DNA of 64,000 bases from Ariolimax columbianus (lineage: Eukaryota > Mollusca > Gastropoda > Stylommatophora > Arionidae), in NCBI GenBank assembly GCA_036924085.1, contig JAVGWX010000018.1, positions 21,117,964 to 21,181,963 on the forward strand, read 5' to 3'. A program made the translations under genes and the position numbers. Below, piece after piece: positions 20,643 to 30,879 of the stretch. The number at the start of each line of letters is the position of its first letter. The first letter of the stretch is position 1. The notes below the pieces were generated by a model. It searched no databases. It worked only from the letters and a program-made list of their open reading frames with translations, and was not told the origin of the DNA.

Positions 20643-20895
20643 TCGTTTATGAATTCGTGCAGAGCGTTTTATAAATTGGACATTTTCATTTCAGAACTTC
20701 TGAATAACAAAGTGGTACATCGCTCGTTCATCCAGGCAATTGTACCTGAATCAATCCACTTTATCTTCACGCTTTAGTAGCCCCAGCTGTAAATGGTCAC
20801 ACGGCTTACTGTTGGCGAGGGAAAGCCAGGCGATGAAGATTAAAGACCTTAACATCTGGGTCCTTAAATCTTCATCTCCGATGAGAATGTCTGCA
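20643..20895 (+). repeat. Repeat L, copy 2
   Basis: Direct repeat of 17195-17445 with scattered substitutions and small indels. A (GA)n run follows at 20898-20917. Confidence 0.75.
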
Positions 20896-20919
20896 TAGAG
20901 AGAGAGAGAGAGAGAGATT

Positions 20920-21062
20920 CCTGGTTGAACCGGTACCCATTTAAGGCTGGGTCGACCCGGGAGCAGTTGCCGTCTGGAAAAAACTCAACTGGAAAATGAA
21001 CCCAGAACCACTCAGATGCGAAGCCAGTGCGCTAACTTCTGCGCTTAGCGGCTCCCTAAGAC
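20920..21062 (-). repeat. SINE-B' copy, head and start of body
   Basis: Read on the minus strand: a tRNA-like head (AGCGCAGAAGTTAGCGCACT, then GGTTCTGGGTTCATTTTC) and the GGTCGACCCAGCCTTAAAT-type body start. The same family as 33566-33829, reversed. Confidence 0.7.
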
Positions 21063-21169
21063 AACATCCCCCACATGAAAACCAGATATCAAAACACCAT
21101 TTTCCGGCTTCACACTCAAAACATACAACTTAACAGCCACCTGAACAGAATGCAACCAGAACACACTCC

Positions 21170-21379
21170 AGAGTGGCGGCTGTGCACACATCCCTCTGAA
21201 TCGGATGAACGTAATATTTTGAATATCCGGCCCTTACAGTTGTTAGGAAAGAGCTTCTTCCCCCGAGGTCAGACAAATGGAACACGCTGTACGGAACTAA
21301 ACAACAGCTTACTAACACTTGCAGATACCAATATATTACATTGAGCCAAAGGATAGGTCCCACGGGCATGCTGGATCAA
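21170..21379 (+). pseudogene. LINE-K ORF C-terminal fragment and 3' UTR
   Basis: The translation includes SDERNILNIRPLQLLGKSFF, comparable to the EHHLFECPALADARKELLP frame of the minus-strand copy at 53197-53400. Known non-LTR proteins end with an H-LFxCPAL---R--LLP segment. Then AACTAAACAACAGC and GCTGGATCAATAACCAACC lead into an AACC-rich tail that has become a 310 bp array. Confidence 0.6.
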
Positions 21380-21690
21380 TAACCAACCAACCGACCAAAT
21401 AACGAACCAACCAGATAACGAACCAACCAAATAACAAATCAACCAGATAACGAACCAACCAAATAACGAGCCAACCAACCAAATAACGAACCACCCAATC
21501 AAATAACGAACCAACCAACCAGATAACGAACCAACCAACCAGATAGCGAACCAACCAACCAAATAACGAACCAACTAACCAAATAAAAGACCAACCAACT
21601 AAATAACGAACCAACCAACCAAATAACGAACCAACCAACCAACCAAATAACGAACCAACCAAATAACCAACCAATCAACCAACCAACAAA
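21380..21690 (+). repeat. AACC-based minisatellite grown from a LINE 3' tail
   Basis: Units of AACCAACCAAATAACG type with variable AACC number. A plain AACC-type tail of the same LINE family is at 53197-53215 (reverse). The minus-strand frames rich in GWFVIWLV-like repeats are artefacts, not membrane proteins. Confidence 0.9.
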
Positions 21691-22118
21691 CTAGGGACAT
21701 AGTAGAATAATTTGAGAACCAACGAGGAAGTAGCAGAAAATAGTGATTAAGGTGGCCACATATCTAAATCACCCGATTGTCATCTATAACAGGACGAATG
21801 TAACCTTTCAAACACTATTGTAGAAGGGGACTGTATCTGGCTAGCAACCTCATCATGTAAAAACCACTGCGAATGAGCACAGCTGTGATGTTGACCCAGT
21901 GTTTGACTTGGAGCGAAAACGTCTGTTTCCGAAAATTTGTCATCACATAGGATTTAGAAAATTGCAACTGCCATGTTTTCTTTCCCAGCGCAATCGTTTG
22001 CTCTTCTTCACTTTTGATTTTCCAGATTTCGCTTAGTCGTCTTCTGCGTTCTCACGCCATCTTGGGCGTTAACTCAGCGTGTGGTTTTTGGCGGGTTTAA
22101 CTTTCATGCGTTCAATAA
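21691..22118. other. Unassigned stretch with a reversed repeat M trace
   Basis: GGCTAGCAACCTCATCATG at about 21838-21856 is repeat M in reverse. The rest is not recognised. Confidence 0.4.
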
Positions 22119-22887
22119 TGTTGTTACACGAGGTTTGCTTTTGTTGTTAGTCAAGGTTTGCTTATGTTGCTAGACAAGGTTTGCCTATGTTGTTAGACGA
22201 GATTTGCTTATGTTGTTAGACGAGATTTGCTTACGTTGTTAGACGAGATTTGCTTATGTTGTTAGACAAGGTTTGCTTATATTGTTAGACGAGATTTGCT
22301 TATGTTGTTAGACAAGGTTTGCTTATGTTGTTAGTCAAGATTTGCTTATGTTGTTAGACAAGGTTTGCCTATGTTGTTAGACGAGATTTGCTTATGTTGT
22401 TAGACGAGATTTGCTTATGTTGTTAGACGAGATTTGCTTATGTTGTTAGACAAGGTTTGCTTATGTTGTTAGACAAGGTTTGCTTATGTTGTTAGTCAAG
22501 ATTTGCTTATGTTGTTAGACAAGGTTTGCCTATGTTGTTAGACGAGATTTGCTTATGCTGTTAGACGAGATTTGCTTATGTTGTTAGACGAGATTTGCTT
22601 ATGTTGTTAGACGAGATTTGCTTATGTTGTTAGACAAGGTTTGCTTATGTTGTTAGACGAGATTTGCTTATGTTGTTAGACGAGATTTGCTTATGTTGTT
22701 AGACAAGGTTTGCCTATGTTGTTAGACAAGGTTTACTTATGCTGTTAGACAAGGTTTACTTATGTTGTTAGACGAGATTTGCTTATGTTGTTAGACAAGG
22801 TTTGCCTATGTTGTTAGACAAGGTTTACTTATGTTATTAGACAAGGTTTACTTATGTTGTTAGACAAGGTTTGCTTATGTTGTTAGC
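22119..22887 (+). repeat. 23 bp minisatellite, about 33 copies
   Basis: The unit is GTTGTTAGACGAGATTTG plus CTTAT. The two main variants are ACGAGATTTG and ACAAGGTTTG. There are no spacers, so it is not a CRISPR array. Confidence 0.95.
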
Positions 22888-23037
22888 GATCACAGCGTTC
22901 AGGCGATTGAGGGTTCGATCTTTGACTCTACGTCGTCTTTCCTCTCACCGCCCCCCCCCCCCCATCCGCCCCAAGTATTGGCGTGGGGTTTTGGTCCTTC
23001 TGACTGTGGGATCGGTATTCTGTCTGAGTGTTGTTTT

Positions 23038-23115
23038 TGCGTTATGTTTTGTTTTTGTGGTATGTTTTGTTTTTGTGGTGTTTTGTTTTTGTGGTTTGTT
23101 TTGTTTGTGTGGTAC
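23038..23115 (+). repeat. About 18 bp GT-rich tandem repeat
   Basis: Four units of GTTTTGTTTTTGTGGTAT type. A C-run is just upstream at 22951-22964. Confidence 0.8.
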
Positions 23116-23129
23116 GACGGGCTTTATGA

Positions 23130-23348
23130 TGATTGAAGTTCATGTACGAAGGACGTTATAATCATTTACATTTCTGTACGAAGGACCTTTTGATCATTTA
23201 CATTTCTATCCGAAGGACCTTAAAATCATTTGCATTTCTGCACGAAGGACCTGATAAGCATTTATATTTCTTTCCGAAGGACCTAATGATCATTTACATT
23301 TCTGTACGATTGACCTTTTATTCATTGACATTTCTGCACGAATGACCT
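23130..23348 (+). repeat. 32 bp minisatellite, about 7 copies
   Basis: The unit has CATTTACATTTCTGTACG followed by AAGGACCTTWTGAT. Copies are diverged. Confidence 0.9.
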
Positions 23349-23925
23349 TACGTCCGTTGCCACCCCGCTACCACGAACGCTCGCTGTCCATTGCTCTCTT
23401 TATATATATTTAAGTAATGCATGAAAGCTCAAGAAGAAAACGAAGTATCTCTAGTCTGGTCAGATGTCCTCTGTCCACTTCCCCACCCATGTACAAACAC
23501 TGCCACTTGTCCTCTCTCCCCGCAACCCAAAAACTGTTCACCCAGAATCGGCCATGTTTGCTTTCAATCGTGTTCTTCCACAACTGCTGTAGTCAGTGGC
23601 ATTCGTTTGTCCTGGGCGAGAAAGACGCTTGTAGATTGATACCTCCATCGATTTTCCTGGTACTTGGCCAAGAGTAGCTTATTGATGCCGGGTAAGTTGG
23701 GAACGTCGGGACACGATCGGATTATCGAACATCCAACACAATTTTGGAGGATAGTTCTGACCAAATACCCCCTTCCCACCAAACCAACCTCCTATAAAAT
23801 ATCAGAGACGTACATTTAGCAGTAACCATACCATGCCACATTAAAAAAAAATTAATAAACGAATATTAAGATTCACTTGACTTTGCAACCTACTCGTCTA
23901 GTCTGGACCCCATGGCACCATTTTT
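23349..23925. other. Unassigned stretch
   Basis: Overlapping frames at 23417-23780 on both strands have no recognisable domain. Confidence 0.3.
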
Positions 23926-24295
23926 ACTGATTTATTGGGACGATGAGGCTAACGCCTGGTCAGGCAAAACACACTTGATCAGAGAATGTTAGCCAGGGTC
24001 AGGAGAAATATACTGGCCAAGACCCTCATCTGACCTCCTAGTTGGTCGTCCTGGAAACGGGCTGTTGTCGAGGACAATAGTCTGGCTAACACGGTGAAGT
24101 TCGACGTGATCTCCGTAGTAGCGAGCGACACGCAGATGAGGTCAAGCATAGCACAACCGCCTGGAGGATCTCGGTCCACCTTCATCAGCACGTTCGAGGT
24201 GTGAGGAAAGCTACTGTAATGCGTCACTTGACGACCTTTTCAGGGCGCACATAAGAGTAACCTACTCATTGTGGGCATTGGAAACAACAACAACA
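23926..24295 (-). repeat. Repeat C copy
   Basis: Reads TATACTGGCCAAGACCCTC, GTGATCTCCGTAGTAGCGAG, CACGCAGATGAGGTCAAGC, ACCGCCTGGAGGATC, TTCATCAGCACGTTCG, GAGGAAAGCTACTG. The left part (ACTGGCCAAGACCCTC) is the block expanded as a minisatellite at 46683-47466. Confidence 0.75.
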
Positions 24296-24499
24296 GCTGA
24301 TTTGTTGTCGATCTGATCGAAGTTGCTCGTGTTCGGTGATGAGTTCTCTCCTCTTGGCGGATTTTCTCTGGTGGCGGGCATTTTTTAATTCTGGGGCAGG
24401 GGCGTACTGAGGAATGTGGGCTGAAGCCCACCTGGCTGTAGTGCTAGGCTTCTAAGTGGAGTCACCACTATGATGATCACAGTGATTTCGTCTTCTTCT

Positions 24500-24660
24500 G
24501 AGTTCGTTATCAATCTTCAGCTACCAAGCCCCTAACAGGGCTTTGCAAGTAGCAGGATGTAGTCCAGAGAACGGATCGCGTTATGTCACTAGATTACAGC
24601 TTGACTGCGATATTTGCACCTTTCAGTCCGATACATCCGTCTTCGGTAGAGATCACAGTG
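24500..24660 (+). repeat. Repeat E fragment, followed by a second diverged one to about 24865
   Basis: GGGCTTTGCAAGTAGCAGG, GTCCAGAGAACGGATCGCG, TTACAGCTTGACTGCGATA, ATACATCCGTCTTCGG. From 24770 a second diverged piece repeats the middle (CAGGGCTGTGATATCTGCG, CATATCCGATTTCAGC). Confidence 0.65.
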
Positions 24661-24870
24661 ACGATTACTACCTTGTTAGATAGGGTTCTGTAATACAGTC
24701 TGTTTCCTTTTACATGAGGTGGGCGCCGTTCTCTTCTGCTATCGTCATGTAAAGGACGTATGTGGTAGTTCACAACAGGGCTGTGATATCTGCGCCTTTC
24801 GGTGAAACATATCCGATTTCAGCACAACATTTTTTCGAACGTGTTTGGCACACTCCTTTTAGAACGCTAA

Positions 24871-25624
24871 TATCGTAACCAGACAGCAAGGTTATCGTAA
24901 CCAGACAGGAAGGTTATCGTAACTAGACAGGAAGGTTATCGTAACCAGACAGGAAGGTTATCGTAACCAGACAGGAAGGTTATCGTAACCAGACAGCAAG
25001 GTTATCGTAACCAGACAGGAAGGTTATCGTAACCAGACAGCAAGGTTATCGTAACCAGACAGGAAGGTTATCGTAACCAGACAGGAAGGTTATCGTAACC
25101 AGACAGCAAGGTTATCGTAACCAGACAGGAAGGTTATCGTAACCAGACAGCAAGGTTATCGTAACCAGACAGGAAGGCTATCGTAACCAGACAGGAAGGT
25201 TATCGCAACTAGACAGGAAGGTTATCGTAACCAGACAGGAAGGTTATCGTAACCAGACAGGAAGGTTATCGTAACCAGACAGGAAGGTTATCGTAACCAG
25301 ACAGGAAGGTTATCGTAACCAGACAGCAAGGTTATCGTAACTAGACAGGAAGGTTATCGTAACCAGACAGGAAGGTTATCGTAACCAGACAGGAAGGTTA
25401 TCGTAACCAGACAGGAAGGTTATCGTAACTAGACAGGAAGGTTATCGTAACCAGACAGGAAGGTTATCGTAACCAGACAGGAAGGTTATCGTAACCAGAC
25501 AGGAAGGTTATCGTAACCAGACAGGAAGGTTATCGTAACCAGACAGCAAGGTTATCGTAACTAGACAGGAAGGTTATCGTAACCAGACAGGAAGGTTATC
25601 GTAACCAGACAGGAAGGATATCGT
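24871..25624 (+). repeat. 22 bp minisatellite, about 34 copies
   Basis: The unit is GTAACCAGACAGGAAGG plus TTATC. Variants are CAGCAAGG and CTAGACAGG. Very homogeneous, which suggests recent or ongoing homogenisation. Confidence 0.95.
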
Positions 25625-25682
25625 TTAGCAACATGCCCAAGACACATCGCTCATACACCGAGTGATACATTTAATCCTCGCG

Positions 25683-25700
25683 CGCCCCCCCCCCCCCCCC
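25683..25700 (+). repeat. Poly-C run
   Basis: About 17 C in a row. Similar runs are at 22951-22964, 43167-43182 and 58098-58115. Confidence 0.8.
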
Positions 25701-25799
25701 ATCTCAAGGCACCGGGGCACTCAGCTCCCTTTAAGGAATCCCCTGGGACCTAAGTTGACACATTTACCGTGAAACCACAAGCCGGCATGGCTTCATTCC

Positions 25800-25935
25800 T
25801 GGATATTGAATGCTCACTGAGAATCACAAATTGGTTTGTCCTTTTTCTAATTTGCTGCAGTTCGTGGTTATGGGAATGGTCGATCGACGCATCGGGTCAC
25901 TGATGTCTAAGCGAACATTATTATTATTATTAAGT
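25800..25935 (+). repeat. 3' end of the ATT-tailed LINE family
   Basis: TTTGCTGCAGTTCGTGG, GGTCGATCGACGCATCGGG, GATGTCTAAGCGAACATT and an (ATT)n tail match the LINE ends at 10500-10564 and 13222-13300. Confidence 0.65.
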
Positions 25936-26042
25936 TTGACGTCTGTTTCCACTGGGAAAAATACATGAAAAAAAATGGTAAAAGTTGATTAAGGTTAAGT
26001 TTAATCAAAATTTAAAAATGGGTATGGTCAGATACCGCACCG

Positions 26043-26408
26043 GGATCAAGATGCTGAGCAGCTCATGAGCTGCAGTGGTCAGCGACCCATAGCTGACTGC
26101 TAGCGTCAGGGCCAGCGAACCAGAGCTGCCAAGACCCTTCTACACCTCCACGTAGTGATCCTGGATAAAAGGATGCAGCAGGGCAGACTGGCTAAGGAAA
26201 AGGGATCGAAGAGGGAATGCTAACCTGGTACTAAAAAAAATGCTTGCTGAAGTCGGATGTGTTGGACCGAAAGGTGCAAATATCGCAGTCAAGCTGTAAA
26301 CTACGACACAACGCATTCCGTTCTCTGGACTACATTCTGCTACTTAAGCCCTTATAGGGTTTGGTAGCAGGATATTGAGAACGAACAAAGCCACAAAGCC
26401 AAGCCAAG
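26043..26408 (-). repeat. Repeat E, full copy without expansion
   Basis: GATCAAGATGCTGAGCAGC, CTCATGAGCTGCAGTGGTC, AGCGTCAGGGCCAGCGAAC, GGCAGACTGGCTAAGG, AAGTCGGATGTGTTGG, CAACGCATTCCGTTCTC, then GAGAACGAACAAAGCC. One copy of the block that is amplified at 11391-11898. Confidence 0.85.
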
Positions 26409-26520
26409 ATACCGCACCGAGACGAGAACACAAACAAAACCTACGTTACGACCAATAGGCCTTCATCAGGGACACCAATACTGAACTAAAAAATCAACAT
26501 ATAAGGAAAAAATGGTCAAC
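26409..26520 (-). repeat. Repeat with a hammerhead-like core, possible Penelope-like tail
   Basis: The minus strand holds CCTGATGAAGGCCTATTGG followed by TCGTAACGTAGG: a CTGATGA box, a GGCC/GGTC stem, and GTAAC where a hammerhead has GAAA. Similar motifs are at 35628-35673 and 56471-56500. Penelope-like elements are known to carry hammerhead motifs. Here the core is imperfect. Confidence 0.35.
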
Positions 26521-27440
26521 TCATCTGATAGTAGACACAGTCTGTCTAAGCGACCGATTGGGCCAGATGCTTGACTGGAAAAGTCTGATTCCAGGGTTGG
26601 CACTTGGAAAGGGGGAGGGTGGGGGGGGGGGGATATGGTATCAGTTATGTCTCACTGCTAATAGCCAGCTATGAATCGTTACTTATGCCAGCTCATTCAC
26701 TGATGCATATCTGGCCCATTGTGTAAACACGAAGATTGGTCTTTCACCTGACGCTGAGCATCCAAACAGCGAGTAACACGTACCTTACTTTGCAACTGTG
26801 TCACTCCCTCTGGATCACACGCAACTGTAATTAGGGAGTATACTAACAATACTCCTACAGACGATGTGTCCGTCAATTGAATGAAACATTCATAGGCGTC
26901 TCAGTCTTTTCAGACCATGCGTGCGGCACCCTGTTAGTAGCCTCTCAAGGCGCAAGCCTGGGCGCTGAATATGGAGACCCTGGGCTGCACAAACTGCAGG
27001 ATCCCTCTCTCGGCCTCCCTGGGGTAATCCAAAGAATTGCAAAGATTGACAATTTGTCATTAGCTCAGCTGCAGGAGCTGCCGGAATGAGTTCACAATTT
27101 TGGAACCATCCGTCTTAGGTGCTACCGTTCCGGATTTTCTGTCTGGGTTTACTCCCGTCTCCCGAGGTTTCCACACGGCAGTTTAGTCGTTGCCCGCAGA
27201 TGCTAGCTACTCGAGACATCCGATGATACTCTCATCGTCCCAAAACTAGCCAGCACTGTCTGGGACTTGTGGGTTTAAAATCAGAGTTCCTCCTCTCCTA
27301 GGCGAACTGTCTGAACAGGCCAACGAGCTTCGTCTTCCCGGGTTTAGTCAGAGTTTATCTTCGCTTAGATTGGCTGCCAACCAAGTCTAATAAGCCCAGT
27401 CTGCCCGCCCAGGGAATGAAACAACAGTTCAACAATTAAA
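26521..27440. other. Unassigned stretch
   Basis: A G-run is at 26611-26632. The 70-codon frame at 26877-27089 is not recognised. No repeat shared with the window was seen. Confidence 0.35.
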
Positions 27441-27451
27441 TGATCTCCGTC

Positions 27452-28555
27452 TTCTCGCACCCCCCCCCCTCCCTAAAATCCGCTCATCTCTTTCTCCTGC
27501 TGCAACCCCCAGCGCCCTATCTCAACCCCCCGCCTCGTCTTTGCTCAACCAGCCCATCACTTTGCTCATCTCATCCCCCTACCGCAACCCACGCGCCCTA
27601 TCTCAACGCCGCCGCCTCGTCCTTGCTCACCAGCCCATCACTTTGCTCATCTCTTCCCCCTGCCGCAACCCACGCGCCCTATCTCAACCCCAGCGCCCTA
27701 TCTCAACCCCCGTGCCCTATCTCAACCCCTCTCGCCCTATCTCAACCCCCCGCGCCCTATCTCAACCCCCGCACCCTATCTCAACCCCCAGCGCCCTATC
27801 TCAACCCCCGCGCCCTATCTCAACCCCCCGCCTCATCCTTGCTCAACCAGCCCATTACTTTGCTCATCTCTTCCCCCTGCCGCAACCCACGTGCCCTATC
27901 TCAACCCCGCGCCCTATCTCAACCCCACTCGCCGTATCTCAACCCCCTGCTCCCTATCTCAATTCCCCGCGCCCTATCTCAACCCCCGCGACCTATCTCA
28001 ACCCCCCCGCGCCCTATCTCAACCCCCCGCGCCTTATCTCAACCCCCCGCGCCCTATCTCAACCCCCCGCCTCATCCTTGCTCAACCAGCCCATCACTTT
28101 GCTCATCTCTTCCCCCTGCCGCAACCCACGCGCCCTATCTCAACCCCCCGCGCCCTATCTAAACCCCCCGCGCCCTATCTCAACCCCCGCGCCCTATTTC
28201 AACGCTCCGCGCCCTATCTCAACCCGCCGCGCCCTATCTCAACCCCCCGCGCCCTATCTTAACCCTCCGCCTCATCGTTGCTCAACCAGTCCATCACTTT
28301 GCTCATCTCTTACCCCTGCCGCAACCCACGCACCCTATCTCAACCCCCGCGTCCTATCTCAACCCCCTGCGCCCTATCTCAACCCCCGCGCCCTATCTCA
28401 ACCCCCCGCGCCCTATCTCAACCCCCCGCGCCCTATCTCACCCCCCTGCGCACTATCTCAATCCCCTGCGCCCTATCTCAACCCCCCGCGCACTATCTCA
28501 ACCCCCCGCCTCGTCCTTGTTCAACCAGCCCATCACTTTGCTCATCTCTTTCCCC
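27452..28555 (+). repeat. 1.1 kb C-rich minisatellite with higher-order structure
   Basis: A basic unit of about 20 bp (CGCGCCCTATCTCAACCCC) is interrupted at intervals by a longer module containing CTTGCTCAACCAGCCCATC, ACTTTGCTCATCTCTTCC and CTGCCGCAACCCA. The module recurs at about 27553, 27633, 27851, 28090, 28290 and 28529. Stop codons are rare on the plus strand, so three frames stay open. The 400-codon Pro/Ser/Leu-rich frame is an artefact. Confidence 0.95.
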
Positions 28556-29384
28556 TCCTCCTTTTTCCGAAGATGATAACATTTGTCTTATCGCCATTTC
28601 TTTTCAATTTCTTCTTCGTATTTGATCTGCCTTCTCTGCACCTTGACCCACTTGCGTACTCCAATAAGAACATAAGGATTGTCATAAACATGCCATGTAA
28701 TTACAAAAAGAAAGGCAGCATAATTACACAAATCGAAACTTGACCCTTCTTTATCGAATGTATACTTGAAATCAAACGCGCCACATCCTACCCGTGTTCT
28801 CAAATATTCCTTTGGTGGTGCTCAAAATGTTTATATTTTCAGATAAACACGCAGACATCCGTAGGGCGTTATGTAATTGAATTATAAGCCCATTGTGCTT
28901 CGTCACCAATGACCTTCACATTTAAGCTGATTGTGGAGCATCTCTTCTTTCCTTTGTTAAAGTTTTACCTTTCCTTTTTCCCTCAAAGGACCGACTCTTT
29001 CAACCCCATGCACAGTTGTTTGTTATATCAGGGACTATCATTCATTATGTGGATGCGTGTGTGTAAGTTTGTGCTGCGCTCTAGTGCTTCAGTTTGAATG
29101 TGTCCGCTCCGTCGATTCTCCTAAGCCTGTAAAGTCCAGCCTACTAGATTTTATTCTCCGACATTTCATTGCTGTCCTTTCTAGGACAGCCGTTGTTCCT
29201 TTTCAGGAAACCCGTTTTTCCTTTCAGAGTAATAAATTGTTGATTCTGCCTGCCTAGAATATGACAGGAAGATCACCAGCGACAAGACATAAACTATGAC
29301 AATTGACCGCCAACCGACACAGCAGCGCAGTTTCCACACATGTGGCAAAACCCTAACGCAGGTACGGGTGTTTACGTGAAGTAT
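28556..29384. other. Unassigned stretch
   Basis: No feature was recognised. A few short frames are present on both strands. Confidence 0.3.
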
Positions 29385-29636
29385 CGTCACTAACGAGGGT
29401 AGTCTGGACAGGGAGACAGAAAATAGGATTGAAAAGGTGAACTACACGCTGACACCGATACTAAAACATCCAAGTGTCACTATGTCCACTAAACAGACGC
29501 TGATAAACACGCTGATCATCCCCACGTTATGTTATCAGTATCAAACATGGGCCCGATTAGATATGCACACATTGCAGCCGGAAAGACAATTCACAACAGC
29601 ACGTTAAGGATAATGGTGGTGACTAGATCTGTTGAT
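29385..29636 (+). pseudogene. LINE ORF2 fragment, left half of a split remnant
   Basis: From 29389 the frame is open for about 70 codons: VTNEGSLDRETENRIEKVNY, TLTPILKHPSVTMSTKQTLI, NTLIIPTLCYQYQTWA. This is the conserved region just after the RT palm of LINEs (compare TKQQLIKSTIYP at 3340-3846). The continuation is displaced to 30490-30720 by the RNH insertion. Confidence 0.8.
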
Positions 29637-30036
29637 TACTATAATGAATCGCCATCCACAGAGCTATAAAGAAACAAAGACACTCATCAAACGATCCATG
29701 AGGACAGAATGGAGAGACCAGCACAAAGAATACAAGTCAGAAAATGACAGCATAGACAAACTAGAGATGGGCAGACAAAGATCTTCCGACTCAGAACGGG
29801 ACATTGCAGACTTAAGGCCCACCTCAAGAGAATGGGTCTTAGAGACACTGCCACGTCCGATTGTGGGGCATCCAAGGAAACACCAGAACGTATCCTGTAA
29901 GACTATCCTATTTATGCAGACCAAACCGAGGCGGTCTGGCTCGGGGAGCGACCATGCTCGGAAAGCTGTGGGGGACCGGCGAAAACCTGAAACGCACAGT
30001 CTCCTTCGTGAACCTCACCGGACTAGAAGCCTAGCA
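29637..30036 (+). pseudogene. RNH retrotransposon C-terminus inserted in a LINE
   Basis: The first frame gives SYKETKTLIKRSMRTEWRDQ. After a frameshift the second gives FRLRTGHCRLKAHLKRMG, CGASKETPERIL and finally KLWGTGENLKRTVSF, ending NLTGLEA at a TAG (30032-30034). It matches the C-terminal layout of RNase H-bearing non-LTR proteins. The RNase H domain is lost by 5' truncation. Possible short target duplication ACTATA at 29637-29642 and 30490-30495. Confidence 0.75.
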
Positions 30037-30475
30037 TCAGTTGATCGTGAACCTCACCGGACTAGAATCATAGCATCAGTTGATCGTGAACCTCACCGGA
30101 CTAGAATCATAGCATCAGTTGATCGTGAACCTCACCGGACTAGAATCATAGCATCAGTTGATCGTGAACCTCACCGGACTAGAATCATAGCATCAGTTGA
30201 TCGTGAACCTCACCGGACTAGAATCATAGCATCAGTTAATCGTGAACCTCACCGGACTAGAAGCATAGCATCAGTTGATCGTGGACCTCACAGGACTAGA
30301 AGTATAGCATCAGTTGATCGTGGACCTCACCTGACTAGAAGCATAGCATCAGTTGATCGTGAACCTCACCGGACTAGAATCATAGCATCAGTTGATCGTG
30401 GACCTCACAGGACTAGAAACATAACATCAGTTGATTGTGGACCTCACCGGACTAGAAGCATAGCATCAGTTGATC
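30007..30475 (+). repeat. 39 bp minisatellite grown over an RNH stop codon, 12 copies
   Basis: The unit has CGTGAACCTCACCGGACTAG, then AATCATAGCATCAGTTGAT. Its first half encodes the retroelement's last residues (VNLTGLE) and its second half is stop plus 3' UTR. It is followed by the family's (GAA)n tail at 30477-30490. Confidence 0.9.
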
Positions 30476-30489
30476 AATGAAGAAGAAGA

Positions 30490-30720
30490 ACTATATTGAA
30501 GCACATCAAATAAAATGTTCTGGACATTTGTCGATGCATCGATGTCCTACTAGACGAACGTTTCAGAACCTCCAGCAAGAGGTCGACCCCGACAACGATG
30601 GACAGAGAGGATCGTAGAAACACTCGCAAAGTTTAACATGTCTGCAACACAAACCTTCCACTTAGCGCAAACCAGCAGTTGGCGCATACCTCCTTTCCGC
30701 AAGAACAGAAGGACCAAAGA
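30490..30720 (+). pseudogene. LINE ORF2 fragment, right half of the split remnant
   Basis: Reads NYIEAHQIKCSGHLS, then ARGRPRQRWTERIVETLAKF and FHLAQTSSWR. This matches the IE-RQL-W-GH ... RGRPR--W-E-I end of LINE ORF2. With 29385-29636 it forms one element interrupted by the RNH fragment. Confidence 0.75.
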
Positions 30721-30879
30721 CGATATTTTCCCAATTTCAAGATCCACGTTTGTCCCTTTCTGGACAATAATTTAACAAAATTATGTTTTTGTTCTTGACG
30801 CTCGGTGGGGCAGAGAGAACAAGAACAATACACGTAAGTGGGATACATACGTTAAGAGGTAATTAACAAGTATGAGTCT

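Noticed and set aside
17195..20895. LTR retrotransposon with repeat L as LTRs
   Set aside because: There is no TG...CA ends, primer-binding site or gag-pol frame between them. The interior is satellite and an unrelated LINE-type remnant.
21269..21674. Possible multi-pass membrane protein (GWFVIWLV repeats, minus strand)
   Set aside because: It comes from the AACC/AAATAACG array grown from a LINE tail. There is no non-repetitive domain.
22119..25624. CRISPR-like arrays of 22-23 bp repeats
   Set aside because: The repeats are directly adjacent with no unique spacers, in a eukaryotic context. They are ordinary minisatellites.
27541..28743. 400-codon proline/serine-rich open frame
   Set aside because: It lies in a C-rich tandem array that lacks stop codons in three frames. 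The periodic peptide follows the DNA unit.
30007..30475. REPHRTRIIASVD repeat domain as a real protein
   Set aside because: It is out of frame with the retrotransposon coding sequence. The true frame ends at 30034 within the first unit.
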